Of a stretch of DNA of 64,000 nucleotides, positions 27,538 through 36,544 are shown piece after piece; positions within the stretch are counted from its first letter, which is position 1, and each line of letters begins with the position of its first letter. This DNA comes from Mesorhizobium sp. WSM4904 (GTDB lineage: Bacteria; Pseudomonadota; Alphaproteobacteria; Rhizobiales; Rhizobiaceae), in the NCBI RefSeq assembly GCF_029674545.1, contig NZ_CP121354.1, forward strand, positions 1,798,001 to 1,862,000, in the 5' to 3' direction. A model generated the notes under the pieces. The model did no database searches and was not told where the DNA came from. It saw only the letters and a program-made list of their open reading frames with translations. The translations under genes were made by a program, and so were the position numbers.

Positions 27538-28578
27538 ATGAAGAGATTCGCAACCGCCATGCTGGCGGGTGTCGCCATGTCGTTGACGCTGGCGTCGGTC
27601 GCAGAGGCGAAGGACAAGGTGATCGGCGTTTCGTGGTCGAATTTCCAGGAAGAGCGCTGGAAGACCGACGAAGCGGCGATGAAGAAGGCGATCGAGGCGG
27701 CCGGCGACAAATACATTTCGGCCGACGCGCAGTCCAATCCGGGCAAGCAGCTGACCGACGTCGAAAGCCTGATCTCGCAGGGCGCAAACGCGCTGATCAT
27801 CCTGGCGCAGGATGCCTCGGCGATCGGCCCGGCGGTGCAGAAGGCGCTCGACGAGGGCATTCCGGTCGTCGGCTACGATCGCCTGATCGAGAACAAGGAC
27901 GTGTTCTACCTGACCTTCGACAACAAGGAAGTCGGGCGCATGCAGGCCCGCGAGGTGTTCAAGGCCAAGCCTGAAGGCAACTACGTCTTCATCAAGGGCT
28001 CGGGTGCCGATCCGAATGCGGATTTCCTGTTCGCGGGCTCGATGGAAGTGCTGAAGGAAGCCATCGACAGCGGCAAGATCAAGAATGTCGGAGAGGCCTA
28101 TACGGACGGCTGGCTGCCCGCCAATGCGCAGAAGAACATGGAACAGTTCCTGACCGCCAACGACAACAAGGTTGATGCTGTCGTGGCGGCCAATGACGGT
28201 ACTGCCGGCGGCGTCGTCGCGGCGCTGACGGCGCAAGGCCTGGCCGGCACCGTTCCGGTCTCGGGCCAGGACGGCGACCACGCGGCGCTCAACCGCATCG
28301 CCCTCGGCACGCAGACCGTGTCGGTGTGGAAGGACGCCCGCGAGCTCGGCAAGAACGCCGCCGAGATCGCCTCGCAGCTCGCCGACGGCAAGAAGATGGC
28401 CGACATCGCCGGCGCCCAGGACTTCACCACGCCTGGCGGCAACACCGTCAAGTCGCTGTTCCTGACCCCGATCGCCATCACCAAGGACAATCTCAACGTC
28501 GTCATCGACGCAGGCTGGATCAAGAAGGACGAAGTCTGCGCCGGCGTCGCGGCTGGCGCGGTCGCAGTCTGCAATTGA
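27538..28578 (+). CDS. xylF: D-xylose ABC transporter substrate-binding protein XylF
   Basis: Periplasmic xylose receptor. The 346-residue precursor has a signal peptide ([24 protein letters not shown]). It follows E. coli XylF closely along its length: the ERW motif in [66 protein letters not shown] and [20 protein letters not shown] site precedes ATG 27538. A hairpin follows the stop, before the permease gene. Confidence 0.95.
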   Translation: MKRFATAMLAGVAMSLTLASVAEAKDKVIGVSWSNFQEERWKTDEAAMKKAIEAAGDKYISADAQSNPGKQLTDVESLISQGANALIILAQDASAIGPAVQKALDEGIPVVGYDRLIENKDVFYLTFDNKEVGRMQAREVFKAKPEGNYVFIKGSGADPNADFLFAGSMEVLKEAIDSGKIKNVGEAYTDGWLPANAQKNMEQFLTANDNKVDAVVAANDGTAGGVVAALTAQGLAGTVPVSGQDGDHAALNRIALGTQTVSVWKDARELGKNAAEIASQLADGKKMADIAGAQDFTTPGGNTVKSLFLTPIAITKDNLNVVIDAGWIKKDEVCAGVAAGAVAVCN

Positions 28579-28604
28579 TCCGGCCGACGTTTATTCAAAT
28601 CCTG

Positions 28605-28629
28605 ACGCCGCGGCCCAAAGCCGCGGCGT
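28605..28629 (+). terminator. Hairpin after xylF
   Basis: A 10-bp stem ACGCCGCGGC/GCCGCGGCGT with a CCAAA loop is followed by TTCTC and an A run. It is likely an attenuating or mRNA-protecting hairpin between receptor and permease genes, as after pstS. Confidence 0.7.
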
Positions 28630-28673
28630 TTCTCAAAAAAGGGCTTCCTGCTTCAAATGATACGGGAAAGCCG

Positions 28674-28772
28674 GTGGAGCGGTTCATCGTCTGGCAGAAT
28701 CGTCGAACCGCCCCAGCCATTTGTTTCCAAGCAATTCCGGACGGATTACACACTTTTCCTGGAGTTGCCCTA
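28674..28772. repeat. Composite palindromic element (family B)
   Basis: A GGTTCATCGTCTG...GTCGAACC dyad is followed by AAGCAATTCCGGACGG, ATTACACAC and TTTTCCTGGAGTTG, matching the copies at 19784 and 52016. It lies within the xyl operon between xylF and xylH. Confidence 0.75.
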
Positions 28773-28822
28773 GCATTTGTGGTCCGGCATCCGAGTCAGA
28801 GGGCAGCCGGTGGGAGGAGATC

Positions 28823-30187
28823 ATGACCGATACGACCTCTGAGACGGCGGCCAACCCGGCGGCGGATCGCGCACGTGCTTCCGAACTCAGCGCGATCGGC
28901 CGTTTCCTCAAGGCGACCGAACTCGACACCCGCATGCTCGGCATGGTCGGCGCCCTGCTGATCATCTGGATCGGCCTGCACGTCATTTCGAGCCTGCGGC
29001 TCGGCGTCAATCCGCTCGATTTCGACAGCCGCACGTTCCTTACGCCGCGCAATCTGTGGAACCTGTCGGTGCAGACCTCGGCCGTGGCGATCATGGCGTC
29101 CGGCATGGTGCTGGTCATCGTCATGCGCAACATCGACCTCTCCGTCGGCTCGGCCGAGGGGCTGATCGGCATGGTCATGGGCTTTGCCCAGGTGCATTTC
29201 CTGGTGCGGATGGTCGGGCTCGAGCTCGGCAATCCGTGGATCTGGGTGCTGGCGCTGGCCATCGGCCTGGCGCTCGGCCTGCTGATCGGGGCCTTCCAGG
29301 GCTTCGTCATCGCCTATCTCGAGGTGCCGGCCTTCATCGTGACGCTGGGCGGGCTGCTGGTGTGGCGCGGCGCCGCCTGGTGGGTCACCAGCGGCCAGAC
29401 GGTCGCGCCGCTCGACGCCACCTACCAGCTGATGGGCGGCGGGCCGGCCGGCTCGATCGGCGCCAGATGGAGCTGGGTGGTGGGCGTCGTCGCCTGCCTG
29501 GCGGTGGTGTTTGCGCTTTTCCACGGCCGGGTGCAGCGCAAGCGCTTCCGTTTCCCGCTGCGGCCGATCTGGGCCGAGACGCTGCTCGGCGCGGTCGCCT
29601 GCGCGATCATCATGGGCGCGGTGTGGCTGGCCAATTCCTATCCCTGGCCGGTCGGCATCGTGAACCGATACGCCGCCGCCAACAACATCACCGTTCCAGA
29701 AGGCGGGTTGTTCATCGCCCACGGCATCGCCATTCCGGTGCTGATGGCGGTCGCGGTCGGCCTGATCATGACCTTCATCACCAAGCGCACCCGCTTCGGC
29801 CGTTATGTCTTCGCCATCGGCGGCAATCCGGAAGCGGCGAACCTTGCCGGCATCAACACCCGCTGGATCACCATGAAGGTGTTCATGATCATGGGCGTGC
29901 TGGCAACGATCGCGGCGGCGATCTCGTCGGCCAGGCAGAATTCGTCGACCAATGCGCTGGGCACCCTGGACGAGCTCCTGGTCATCGCCGCGGCGGTGAT
30001 CGGCGGCACCTCGCTTGCCGGCGGCTCGGGAACCGTGCTCGGCGCCATGCTCGGCGCGCTTTTGATGCAGTCGCTGCAGTCCGGCATGGTGCTGCTCGGC
30101 GTCGACTCGCCGCTGCAAAGCATCGTCGTCGGCGCCGTGCTGGTCGTCGCGGTCTGGCTCGACACCATCTACCGCAAGCGCGTCTGA
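28823..30187 (+). CDS. xylH: D-xylose ABC transporter permease XylH
   Basis: Inner-membrane permease of the CUT2 (ribose/xylose) family. The 454-residue protein has about ten hydrophobic segments. Landmarks are NLSVQTSAVAIMASGMVLVIVMRNIDLSVGS near the N-terminus, FGRYVFAIGGNPEAANLAGI (the CUT2 cytoplasmic loop) and GGTSLAGGSGTVLGAMLGALLM. It is longer than E. coli XylH mainly through the central region around residues 200-290. A GGGAGGAG site precedes ATG 28823. Its stop codon lies inside a palindromic element. Confidence 0.92.
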   Translation: MTDTTSETAANPAADRARASELSAIGRFLKATELDTRMLGMVGALLIIWIGLHVISSLRLGVNPLDFDSRTFLTPRNLWNLSVQTSAVAIMASGMVLVIVMRNIDLSVGSAEGLIGMVMGFAQVHFLVRMVGLELGNPWIWVLALAIGLALGLLIGAFQGFVIAYLEVPAFIVTLGGLLVWRGAAWWVTSGQTVAPLDATYQLMGGGPAGSIGARWSWVVGVVACLAVVFALFHGRVQRKRFRFPLRPIWAETLLGAVACAIIMGAVWLANSYPWPVGIVNRYAAANNITVPEGGLFIAHGIAIPVLMAVAVGLIMTFITKRTRFGRYVFAIGGNPEAANLAGINTRWITMKVFMIMGVLATIAAAISSARQNSSTNALGTLDELLVIAAAVIGGTSLAGGSGTVLGAMLGALLMQSLQSGMVLLGVDSPLQSIVVGAVLVVAVWLDTIYRKRV

Positions 30188-30235
30188 GCATGATCCCGCA
30201 AAGTGGAAACCGGTTTGCGGAAATGATCATGCTCA
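30185..30235. repeat. Palindromic element (family C) overlapping the xylH stop
   Basis: Outer 11-bp arms TGAGCATGATC/GATCATGCTCA begin with the xylH stop codon itself. Inner arms CCGCAAA/TTTGCGG surround GTGGAAACC. It can fold into a long hairpin just upstream of the xylG ribosome site, and may influence expression of the ATPase relative to the permease. Confidence 0.75.
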
Positions 30236-30259
30236 AAGGTTACTACTAGGGAGGAGACC

Positions 30260-31060
30260 ATGGCAGACAAGAATGCTTCCGCCGGCGTCCCGCTGGTCGA
30301 CATGCGCAACATCTCGATCGCCTTCGGCGGCATCCGCGCCGTCGACGACGCCTCCATCGATCTCTTCCCCGGCGAAGTGGTGGCGCTGCTTGGCCACAAC
30401 GGCGCGGGCAAGTCGACGCTGATCAAGATCCTGTCCGGCGCCTACAAGCGCGATGCCGGGCAGATCTTCGTCAACGGCGAAGACGCATCGATCTCCAATC
30501 CGCGCGATGCCAAGAGATACGGCATCGAGACGATCTACCAGACGCTGGCGCTTGCCGACAATGTCGATGCCGCCGCCAATCTTTTCCTCGGCCGCGAGCT
30601 GATGACCGCCTGGGGCACGCTCGACGACGTCGCCATGGAGGCCGAGGCGCGCAAGGTGATGGGCCGGCTCAATCCGCGCTTCCAGCGCTTCAAGGAGCCG
30701 GTGATCAAGCTGTCCGGCGGGCAGAGGCAGTCGGTGGCGATCGCCCGCGCGATCCTGTTCAACGCCCGCATCCTGATCATGGACGAGCCGACAGCCGCGC
30801 TTGGTCCCCAGGAGACGGCCCAGGTCGGCGAACTGGTGCGGCAGCTCAAGGCGGACGGCATCGGCATCTTCCTGATCAGCCACGACATCCATGACGTGTT
30901 CGATCTGGCAGACAGGGTCTGCGTGATGAAGAACGGCCAGGTCGTCGGCACGGCGCGCACCGGCGACGTGACCCAGGACGAGGTGCTCGGCATGATCATT
31001 TTGGGCAAGTGCCCGCCGGGCGCCATTCCGGGTCCCGGAGCGCTGAAGATCGCGGCCTAA
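30260..31060 (+). CDS. xylG: Sugar ABC transporter ATP-binding protein (XylG/FrcA-like, single domain)
   Basis: ATPase for the xylose importer, 266 residues. It has Walker [10 protein letters not shown], signature LSGGQRQS, Walker [12 protein letters not shown] and the His switch [10 protein letters not shown]. coli XylG has two fused ATPase halves of about 510 residues; this is the half-length form as in rhizobial FrcA, so two copies should assemble per transporter. The Gln loop is [20 protein letters not shown] site precedes the ATG. It ends the operon; no xylA or xylB is encoded in the window. Confidence 0.92.
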   Translation: MADKNASAGVPLVDMRNISIAFGGIRAVDDASIDLFPGEVVALLGHNGAGKSTLIKILSGAYKRDAGQIFVNGEDASISNPRDAKRYGIETIYQTLALADNVDAAANLFLGRELMTAWGTLDDVAMEAEARKVMGRLNPRFQRFKEPVIKLSGGQRQSVAIARAILFNARILIMDEPTAALGPQETAQVGELVRQLKADGIGIFLISHDIHDVFDLADRVCVMKNGQVVGTARTGDVTQDEVLGMIILGKCPPGAIPGPGALKIAA

Positions 31061-31190
31061 GACAATAAGTTAGCTGGCTAATTTACGTTTAGGTGATGTG
31101 CCAGCGGCCGTGATGGATTGGCTTCGCCATTGTGTTGGCGCGGAGACTTGCCCATAAAGGTGGTCAACCATCGAGGGGCCGCATCCTGCG

Positions 31191-32816
31191 TTGAAAAAGC
31201 TCTTTCCGATCGTCGCTTTCATCGCCGTCGCACTGATCAGCCTGACGATGGCGGGGTTCGCCTATTTCGCGACCCAGGAGGCGGCGCGCATCAAGTTCGA
31301 GGGAACGGCCGACGACGCGCTCAACCGCATCGAGAGCCGCATCGACCTGCACCTGTCGCTGCTGCGCTCGACGCAGGCGCTGTTCGACGCCCGCAACGGC
31401 GACATCACGCGCGGCGAGTTCAACGCCTTCTTCACCGCACTCGACATCGACGACAATTTCGCCGGCCTGCGCGGCATCGGCTTCCTGAAGCTGGTCAAGA
31501 CCGGCGACGAGGCAGCGGTCGAGCGCGACATCCTGCGCGATCACGGTTCGGCGCATCCTGTCTATCCGGCCACCAGCGAGCAGCAATGGCGAACGCCGAT
31601 CGTGCTTTTCGAGCCGCTCGATACGTCCAACCAGTCGGCCATCGGCTTCGACATGTTCAGCGAGCCGGCGCGGCGGACGGCGATCGAGAAGGCCATGGCC
31701 GACGACCAGCAGCATGCGAGCGGGCTTATCCAACTCGGCCAGGGCGTTGGCGCGAAGCAGACCTTTCCGGGTTTCCTGGTCTTCGTGCGGCTGAACGTGG
31801 AAACGGCGCCGGACGTGATCAATGCCAGCCGGTCCTCGACCGCGGGCTTTCTCTATGCCGCCTTCCGCTCGCGCGACTTGTTCCAGGTGGCGCTCAGCAA
31901 GGCGCCGCTGCTGCCGGTCAATGTCGAGATCTATGACGGCAAGCCTAATGCCGACAATCTCTTGTTCCGGTCGGAAGCGCCGCCGGCCGAGTCCCTGGGT
32001 GCGAAGCTTGTGGCGCGGCGGAATGTCGTCGTCGCCGGCCGACCCTGGACCGTCCTGTTTAGGCCGACGAGCGCTTTCTCGCTGCCTTCGTCGCGCGCCA
32101 TTCCGGTGATGCTCGGGCTGTTCGGCCTGCTGCTTGCCGGGGCGATCGCCCTGGTGGCCCGCTATCAGGAGCGTGCCTATGAGGCGAAGTCGCTGCTGCA
32201 TGAGGCGACGGAGAAGAGCCTGCTGGAGAAGGACCTGATCCTGCAGGAGATGAAGCATCGCATCAAGAATTCGATCACCAGGGTTTTGGCGATCGCGCGG
32301 CAGACGGCATCCCAGGCCACCGACGTGAAGGAATTCTCCGCATCTTTCTCGGCCCGTCTGCAGGCGATGGCTGCTTCGCAGGACATGCTGACACGCTCGC
32401 GCTGGCAGAAGGCGGATCTTGGCGACCTGCTGCGCATCGAGCTCGGGCAGGTGTTCGGCAAGGAGCTACCGGCAGGCATCTTGTCTGGGCCGGAGGTGCT
32501 GCTTGACGAGACGACCACGCAGGCGCTCGGTTTGACCTTCCACGAGCTTGCCACCAATGCGCTCAAATATGGCGAGGCAGGCAGCTCGGTTGGCGCCTTG
32601 AAAGTCGAGTGGTTGGTCGAAGGGCGCGGCCGCGAACGGACGCTGGTGCTCAACTGGCGGGAGGCAGGACAAAAACAGCTGGAAGAGCCGGCAAAAACCG
32701 GTTTCGGCACCAAGCTGATCGATCTCAACGTCACGCGCGAACTGCGCGGCACGATCAAGCGCGATTTTCAGGCCGACGGGCTGAAGGTGGAAATAAGGAT
32801 TCCGCTGACGAGTTGA
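31191..32816 (+). CDS. CHASE-domain HWE-family sensor histidine kinase
   Basis: A membrane sensor of 541 residues. It has an N-terminal helix (about 5-27, LFPIVAFIAVALISLTMAG), a periplasmic CHASE domain (about 40-285) with the typical IDDNFAGLRGIGFLK and ANRSAIGFD-like NQSAIGFDMFSE segments, and a second helix (about 302-325). The HWE kinase core follows, with phospho-acceptor His in QEMKHRIKNSI, the N-box His in FHELATNALKYG and the W-x-E of LNWREAG. The start is TTG at 31191, which supplies the first membrane helix; no in-frame ATG does. HWE kinases often feed PhyR in the general stress response, and phyR lies about 3.5 kb away. Confidence 0.9.
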   Translation: MKKLFPIVAFIAVALISLTMAGFAYFATQEAARIKFEGTADDALNRIESRIDLHLSLLRSTQALFDARNGDITRGEFNAFFTALDIDDNFAGLRGIGFLKLVKTGDEAAVERDILRDHGSAHPVYPATSEQQWRTPIVLFEPLDTSNQSAIGFDMFSEPARRTAIEKAMADDQQHASGLIQLGQGVGAKQTFPGFLVFVRLNVETAPDVINASRSSTAGFLYAAFRSRDLFQVALSKAPLLPVNVEIYDGKPNADNLLFRSEAPPAESLGAKLVARRNVVVAGRPWTVLFRPTSAFSLPSSRAIPVMLGLFGLLLAGAIALVARYQERAYEAKSLLHEATEKSLLEKDLILQEMKHRIKNSITRVLAIARQTASQATDVKEFSASFSARLQAMAASQDMLTRSRWQKADLGDLLRIELGQVFGKELPAGILSGPEVLLDETTTQALGLTFHELATNALKYGEAGSSVGALKVEWLVEGRGRERTLVLNWREAGQKQLEEPAKTGFGTKLIDLNVTRELRGTIKRDFQADGLKVEIRIPLTS

Positions 32817-32896
32817 ACGGCGCCGCTATGCCAGCGGGCGGCCATGTCCCCAGGCAAAGAAATGGAGGCCGGCAGACCGGCCTCCAGATCAAAATT

Positions 32897-33142
32897 TTAG
32901 TTGCAGCGGGCGGTGTAGATCCGGCCGCGATGATCGCGATACTGACAATAACCGTTGCGCAGGTTGCGGACCAGGAGGCCCGATCCGGCGCCGACAGCCG
33001 CGCCGATCAGCGCGCCCTTGCCGCCGCCTACCAAGCCGCCGACACCGGCGCCGATCAGACCGCCGCCGACCACATCCTGCTCGGTCGTGGTGCAGCCGCT
33101 GACAGCGACCACGGCAACCATGGCAATGATCATCTTCCGCAT
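32897..33142 (-). CDS. Glycine-zipper lipoprotein
   Basis: An 81-residue lipoprotein (MRKMIIAMVAVVAVSGC, lipobox with Cys17). A Gly-rich segment with GxxxG repeats (VVGGGLIGAGVGGLVGGGKGALIGAAVGAGSG, about 24-55) is typical of glycine-zipper envelope proteins such as SlyB/17-kDa antigen relatives. The C-terminal CQYRDHRGRIYTARC has two cysteines. ATG 33142 follows a GAGGAG site. It is probably anchored in the outer membrane. Confidence 0.8.
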   Translation of the reverse strand: MRKMIIAMVAVVAVSGCTTTEQDVVGGGLIGAGVGGLVGGGKGALIGAAVGAGSGLLVRNLRNGYCQYRDHRGRIYTARCN

Positions 33143-33225
33143 AAAATTGCTCCTCACTTTTGTCCTCACTTTCGGCAGTGCCAGCCGCCATTTAGCACGA
33201 AAAAAAGGGCTTTGCCTGCACGATC

Positions 33226-33552
33226 TTACTGTTGATTAAGATAGTCTTTTTCAGGGCGCGCGCCGTTCGACGCGACAAGCCTGCCGGAGACTTCCAGCGA
33301 CGCCTCGAGCGAACCGTCGGGGCGCACGGTCCAGACGATCTGGTCGTAGTCGTCCTCCAGCGCCGGGTCGACGACGAGGCACTCGCCGACGACATGTCGT
33401 GCCTGACCCCGGACGTCAGCGAGCGCGAAGGGCCGTTCGGCGGTGCAAGCCTCAAAGGTCTCGAAGACGCTGACCGGGACAGTCAGCTCGCGGCATTCGG
33501 TCATGGCGTCCGAGCAGCCGATGACGAGGAGCAAAGCGGCGATGTGTTCCAC
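33226..33552 (-). CDS. Small exported hypothetical protein, EcfG-type promoter
   Basis: A 108-residue protein with a hydrophobic N-terminus (GTG start, MEHIAALLLVIGCSDA). It looks like a short signal sequence, but the Cys is not in a canonical lipobox. The mature part is acidic and contains ALEDDYDQIVWTVRPDGSLEASLEV. A GAGGG ribosome site lies seven bases upstream. A motif GGAAC-N17-CGTT lies 25 bases before the start, so it is probably a general stress gene. No family recognised. Confidence 0.65.
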   Translation of the reverse strand: MEHIAALLLVIGCSDAMTECRELTVPVSVFETFEACTAERPFALADVRGQARHVVGECLVVDPALEDDYDQIVWTVRPDGSLEASLEVSGRLVASNGARPEKDYLNQQ

Positions 33553-33576
33553 GGGTGAACCCTCTCCGCGGCAAAG

Positions 33577-33602
33577 AACGATTCTCGCCGCTCAAAAGTT
33601 CC
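33577..33602 (-). promoter_or_regulatory. EcfG-type promoter before the 33226-33552 gene
   Basis: On the minus strand GGAAC (33602-33598), 17 bases, CGTT (33580-33577). It matches the GGAAC-N16/17-CGTT consensus of the alphaproteobacterial general stress sigma factor exactly. Confidence 0.75.
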
Positions 33603-33658
33603 TGCCGCCGCCATGCCGCGAGCCCTTGCCGACTAAAGCGCGACCGGGAACTGCCGGA

Positions 33659-33829
33659 TCAGGTCAGCTGCCACGCTGCCGCCAGCACCAGGGCAGCAAG
33701 GAGCGCGACGGGACCGAGACGAAGCGAAAGATAGGAGGAACGGGGCAAGGGCGGCGTCTCGGCGTGCTGGAAGCTGCTCATCGAGACGCGCGCGGCCTGC
33801 TCCAACCTGTTCATGTCGGAAACCATCAT
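33659..33829 (-). CDS. Small C-tail membrane protein (56 residues)
   Basis: A short gene read as MMVSDMNRLEQAARVSM...; the C-terminal 20 residues (LRLGPVALLAALVLAAAWQLT) form one hydrophobic helix. The GGGAGGA ribosome site lies four to seven bases before two adjacent ATGs, strong support for translation. It is probably inserted in the inner membrane with a cytoplasmic N-terminus. No family recognised. It lies between the EcfG-controlled gene and the HWE kinase. Confidence 0.6.
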   Translation of the reverse strand: MMVSDMNRLEQAARVSMSSFQHAETPPLPRSSYLSLRLGPVALLAALVLAAAWQLT

Positions 33830-33976
33830 TCAGTCCTCCCAAATCGCGTGCCAAATCGTGTGCCAAATCGCGTGATTGGGCGCGGCTGGAGCTTTCGGTG
33901 CGGTTTTAGCCAGGAACACAGAATCGGGCCTTATGGTGAACAGCCGGTTAAGTCGGCGAATGTTCGTGTGTGGCGG

Positions 33977-35008
33977 TCAATCCGTCTCGAAATTGCCGTG
34001 CGGGATCGTCAGGCGATATTCGAGCCGACCCTCATCGATCTCGAGGATGGCGGAGCCGCCGAGCGACGTCGGCACGACGCGTTCCAGAGCGACGCTGCCA
34101 AAGCGCTTTTCGTTGCGCCTGCCGGCGCCGATCCTTTCCGTCCACATCAGCAAAAGGTCGGCCGAAGTTCCGCCGCCGGGCGCGATTTTGGCGCTTACCT
34201 CGACATGGCCGTCAGGCTGCGACAGGGCGCCGTAACTTACCGAATTCACGGCCAGCTCATGCATGGCCAGCCCGATATGCAAGGCGGCGTTTGGGTTGAG
34301 GTAAGGGTTTTCGCCATCGAAACGCAGACTGCGGCGGGGGTCGGCGCTGTAGCGGCCGACCTGGCCGGATACGAGCTCTCGAAGCGCCGCGCCGCGCCAG
34401 TTGGAGGATGTAACCAGATCCTGGGACGAGGCGAGCGACTGAATGCGGCCGCGAAAGCGGGTCAGGAAGTCGCCAAGCGTCTCGGAGTAGCGCCCGGTCT
34501 GGGTGGCTATGCTCTGGATGATGGCCAGAAGGTTCTTCGAGCGATGGCTCACCTCACGCAGCAGCGTCTTCAGCGTCTGCTCGCGACGTTTCTGCTCCGT
34601 GGTCTCGACCATGGTGGTGACGACGCCCTGGACCTCCCCGGTATCGCTATGATCGGCATCGACCCAGATCTGGAACCAGCGCACGCCGTCACCGCCGGGA
34701 ATGCCGAGTTCGAGGCGATCAGCGTTGCCGGTTTCAACCGCCCTGTGTTTGGCCGCACTTAGGCGTTCGGCCTGAGCAGGCGAGAGCAAATCCTTGCCGT
34801 CGGCCGTCTCGGCTGCCCAAGGCGCGCGCATGTTGCGGGCCCAGACGGTCTTCATTTCCCGGTCCTGATAGAGGACCGAAATTCCGGCATTGTGGAGCGC
34901 GTGCAGCAACGCACGCCCCAACTGCATCCCGCTTTCCGCCGGATGCATCGCGATCACCTCGTCGCTGCGCTTGCCCGGATCGTCCTTTTCTGAGGCCTTG
35001 GAACGCAT
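33977..35008 (-). CDS. PAS-HWE sensor histidine kinase
   Basis: A soluble kinase of 343 residues. A PAS-like sensor (about 35-140, AGISVLYQDREMKTVWARNM... GVVTTMVETTEQKRR) is followed by a HisKA_2/HWE core with phospho-acceptor His in REVSHRSKNLLAII. The N-box is AMHELAVNSVSYGAL and the W-x-E is LMWTERIG. ATG 35008 (MRSKASEK) was chosen because upstream sequence lacks domain homology. Its place beside phyR makes it a prime candidate for the PhyR-activating kinase. Confidence 0.9.
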   Translation of the reverse strand: MRSKASEKDDPGKRSDEVIAMHPAESGMQLGRALLHALHNAGISVLYQDREMKTVWARNMRAPWAAETADGKDLLSPAQAERLSAAKHRAVETGNADRLELGIPGGDGVRWFQIWVDADHSDTGEVQGVVTTMVETTEQKRREQTLKTLLREVSHRSKNLLAIIQSIATQTGRYSETLGDFLTRFRGRIQSLASSQDLVTSSNWRGAALRELVSGQVGRYSADPRRSLRFDGENPYLNPNAALHIGLAMHELAVNSVSYGALSQPDGHVEVSAKIAPGGGTSADLLLMWTERIGAGRRNEKRFGSVALERVVPTSLGGSAILEIDEGRLEYRLTIPHGNFETD

Positions 35009-35193
35009 CCAATAATACTTCCCGCATCCAGGCTGAACGGCTTTACGATAGACTGCTGCTTCGGCCTTGACATGCCGAGGCTGGCGCGCAGCCTCAAAAA
35101 CGGTCCGCCGGACGACGTCCTTTGGGGACACCGCCCGGCGGTGGCTGGAAACCGTTTGAGGGGTGCGGCTTCCAGTGTCCGGTGCTCCCCGCG

Positions 35194-35358
35194 TCAGGCT
35201 CTTCTGAAAAGGCCGGCGATGAGCGAAATCACCAGGAAGGCCAGGAAGATGAAGAACAATATCTGCGCGATGCCAGCCGATGTGCCGGCAATGCCGCCGA
35301 ATCCAAGAGCGCCGGCGATGATCGCGACCACAAGAAAAACGAGCGCCCAGTACAGCAT
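35194..35358 (-). CDS. DUF1328 (UPF0391) small membrane protein
   Basis: A 54-residue protein [21 protein letters not shown]..., two hydrophobic helices and a C-terminal LFRRA, matching the DUF1328 family (E. coli YtjA). Function is unknown; relatives are stress-induced in several proteobacteria. A perfect GGAGG lies five bases before ATG 35358. A GGAAC-N16-CGTT promoter starts about 50 bases upstream, so expression is expected from EcfG. Confidence 0.9.
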   Translation of the reverse strand: MLYWALVFLVVAIIAGALGFGGIAGTSAGIAQILFFIFLAFLVISLIAGLFRRA

Positions 35359-35386
35359 GATATGCCTCCTTCTAACGTCCTGAAAA

Positions 35387-35411
35387 AACGTGGCTGAATG
35401 CCGTTTGTTCC
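35387..35411 (-). promoter_or_regulatory. EcfG-type promoter before DUF1328 gene
   Basis: On the minus strand GGAAC (35411-35407), 16 bases, CGTT (35390-35387); exact consensus, 29 bases before the DUF1328 start. Confidence 0.8.
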
Positions 35412-35527
35412 ACCATTTGCGGAAAAAGACGACCCCCCGGAAGCGCTTTCGCGGATCAGATTCCGCACTGCATCATGCGAGGCGCGGGAGCCTCGCATGG
35501 AACCTCGATGACCAGACATCGGTGCGG

Positions 35528-36322
35528 TCAGGCTGCAGCTTTCGCCTGGCGGTCGAAGAACAGCGCCTGGCTGATCAGAGCCTTGACCATATCGGGGTTG
35601 AACGGCTTGGTCACCAGAAACGCCGGCTCGGGGCGCTCGCCGGTCAACAGGCGTTCGGGGAAGGCGGTGATGAAGATCACCGGCACCGGCGTCGAGGACA
35701 GGATTTCATTCACGGCCTCGATGCCCGAGCTGCCGTCGGCAAGCTGGATGTCCGCCAGGACCATTTTCGGGCGCGTCCTGCCGAACATGGCGACCGCTTC
35801 GGCATGCGTGCGCGCGGTGCCGACAACGCGGTGGCCAAGGCTTTCGACCATCTCCTCGATGTCCATGGCAATCAGCGGCTCGTCCTCGATGATCAGCACA
35901 TCGGTCGCGACCTGGCGGGAAATCTCGGCGCTTGCCTGAGCAAGCAATTCGGAAAATTCCTGCTCGTCGGCGTCGAGGATCTCCGCTGCTTCGTCCTCGC
36001 TGAAACCTTCCACGGCGACAAGCAGGAACGCCTGCCGCGGCCGCGGCGCGATAGCATTCAGATTGGCGGCGGCCCGCTGTTCCCAGGCGGTCTGCGCATG
36101 CTCTTGCGGCACGCGGATGGCAATCGAGGTGAAAAGCCTGGCAAAAACCTTGTACAACGCGATGCGATCGCTCGATGCCTCGGGGAAGACTTCGGTGTCG
36201 GCGATGATGGCCTCCAGCATGGCGGCGACCAACGCGTCACCGCTTTCCTGCGATCCCGACACGGCGCGCGAGAAACGGCGAAGGAACGGCAGGTGAGGAG
36301 CGATAGTTGCGGATAGACTCAT
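35528..36322 (-). CDS. phyR: General stress response regulator PhyR (anti-anti-sigma)
   Basis: A 264-residue protein with an N-terminal sigma-factor-like domain (about 1-135; VFARLFTSIAI and FLLVAVEGFSEDEAAEILD mimic ECF sigma regions 2 and 4). The C-terminal receiver domain (140-260) has IEDEP, phospho-acceptor Asp191 (VLADIQLAD), the Thr in IFITAFPE and Lys in VTKPF. When phosphorylated, PhyR exposes the sigma-like domain, binds NepR and frees EcfG. It is transcribed divergently from nepR-ecfG, and an exact EcfG promoter precedes it, giving positive feedback. Confidence 0.96.
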   Translation of the reverse strand: MSLSATIAPHLPFLRRFSRAVSGSQESGDALVAAMLEAIIADTEVFPEASSDRIALYKVFARLFTSIAIRVPQEHAQTAWEQRAAANLNAIAPRPRQAFLLVAVEGFSEDEAAEILDADEQEFSELLAQASAEISRQVATDVLIIEDEPLIAMDIEEMVESLGHRVVGTARTHAEAVAMFGRTRPKMVLADIQLADGSSGIEAVNEILSSTPVPVIFITAFPERLLTGERPEPAFLVTKPFNPDMVKALISQALFFDRQAKAAA

Positions 36323-36392
36323 ATTGACGTCTCCCTCAGATGACGTTGTTCGTTTCCATCAGGCCAGACGGGTCGCAAACCCCAAGCAAACC

Positions 36393-36417
36393 AACGTCGG
36401 CTTTCTGAAAAAGTTCC
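36393..36417 (-). promoter_or_regulatory. EcfG-type promoter of phyR
   Basis: On the minus strand GGAAC (36417-36413), 16 bases, CGTT (36396-36393), 71 bases before the phyR start. It is back to back with the nepR promoter ten bases away. Confidence 0.9.
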
Positions 36418-36426
36418 GCCGGCTGT

Positions 36427-36451
36427 GGAACTAAATTAGGAAATGGGCGTT
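36427..36451 (+). promoter_or_regulatory. EcfG-type promoter of nepR-ecfG
   Basis: GGAAC (36427-36431), 16 bases, CGTT (36448-36451), 94 bases before the nepR start; exact consensus, implying autoregulation of the sigma operon. Confidence 0.9.
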
Positions 36452-36544
36452 TGGCGGTTTCGGGATGGGCAACCAGACAAGGGTGCCGCTTGCGTTGTGG
36501 TCTGCAGTTCCAGAGCGGTTCGAGTGCTGGGAATTAGGGCAAAT

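Noticed and set aside
28796..30118. A 440-codon frame antisense to xylH
   Set aside because: His/Asp/Arg-rich low-complexity translation typical of the strand opposite a membrane protein.
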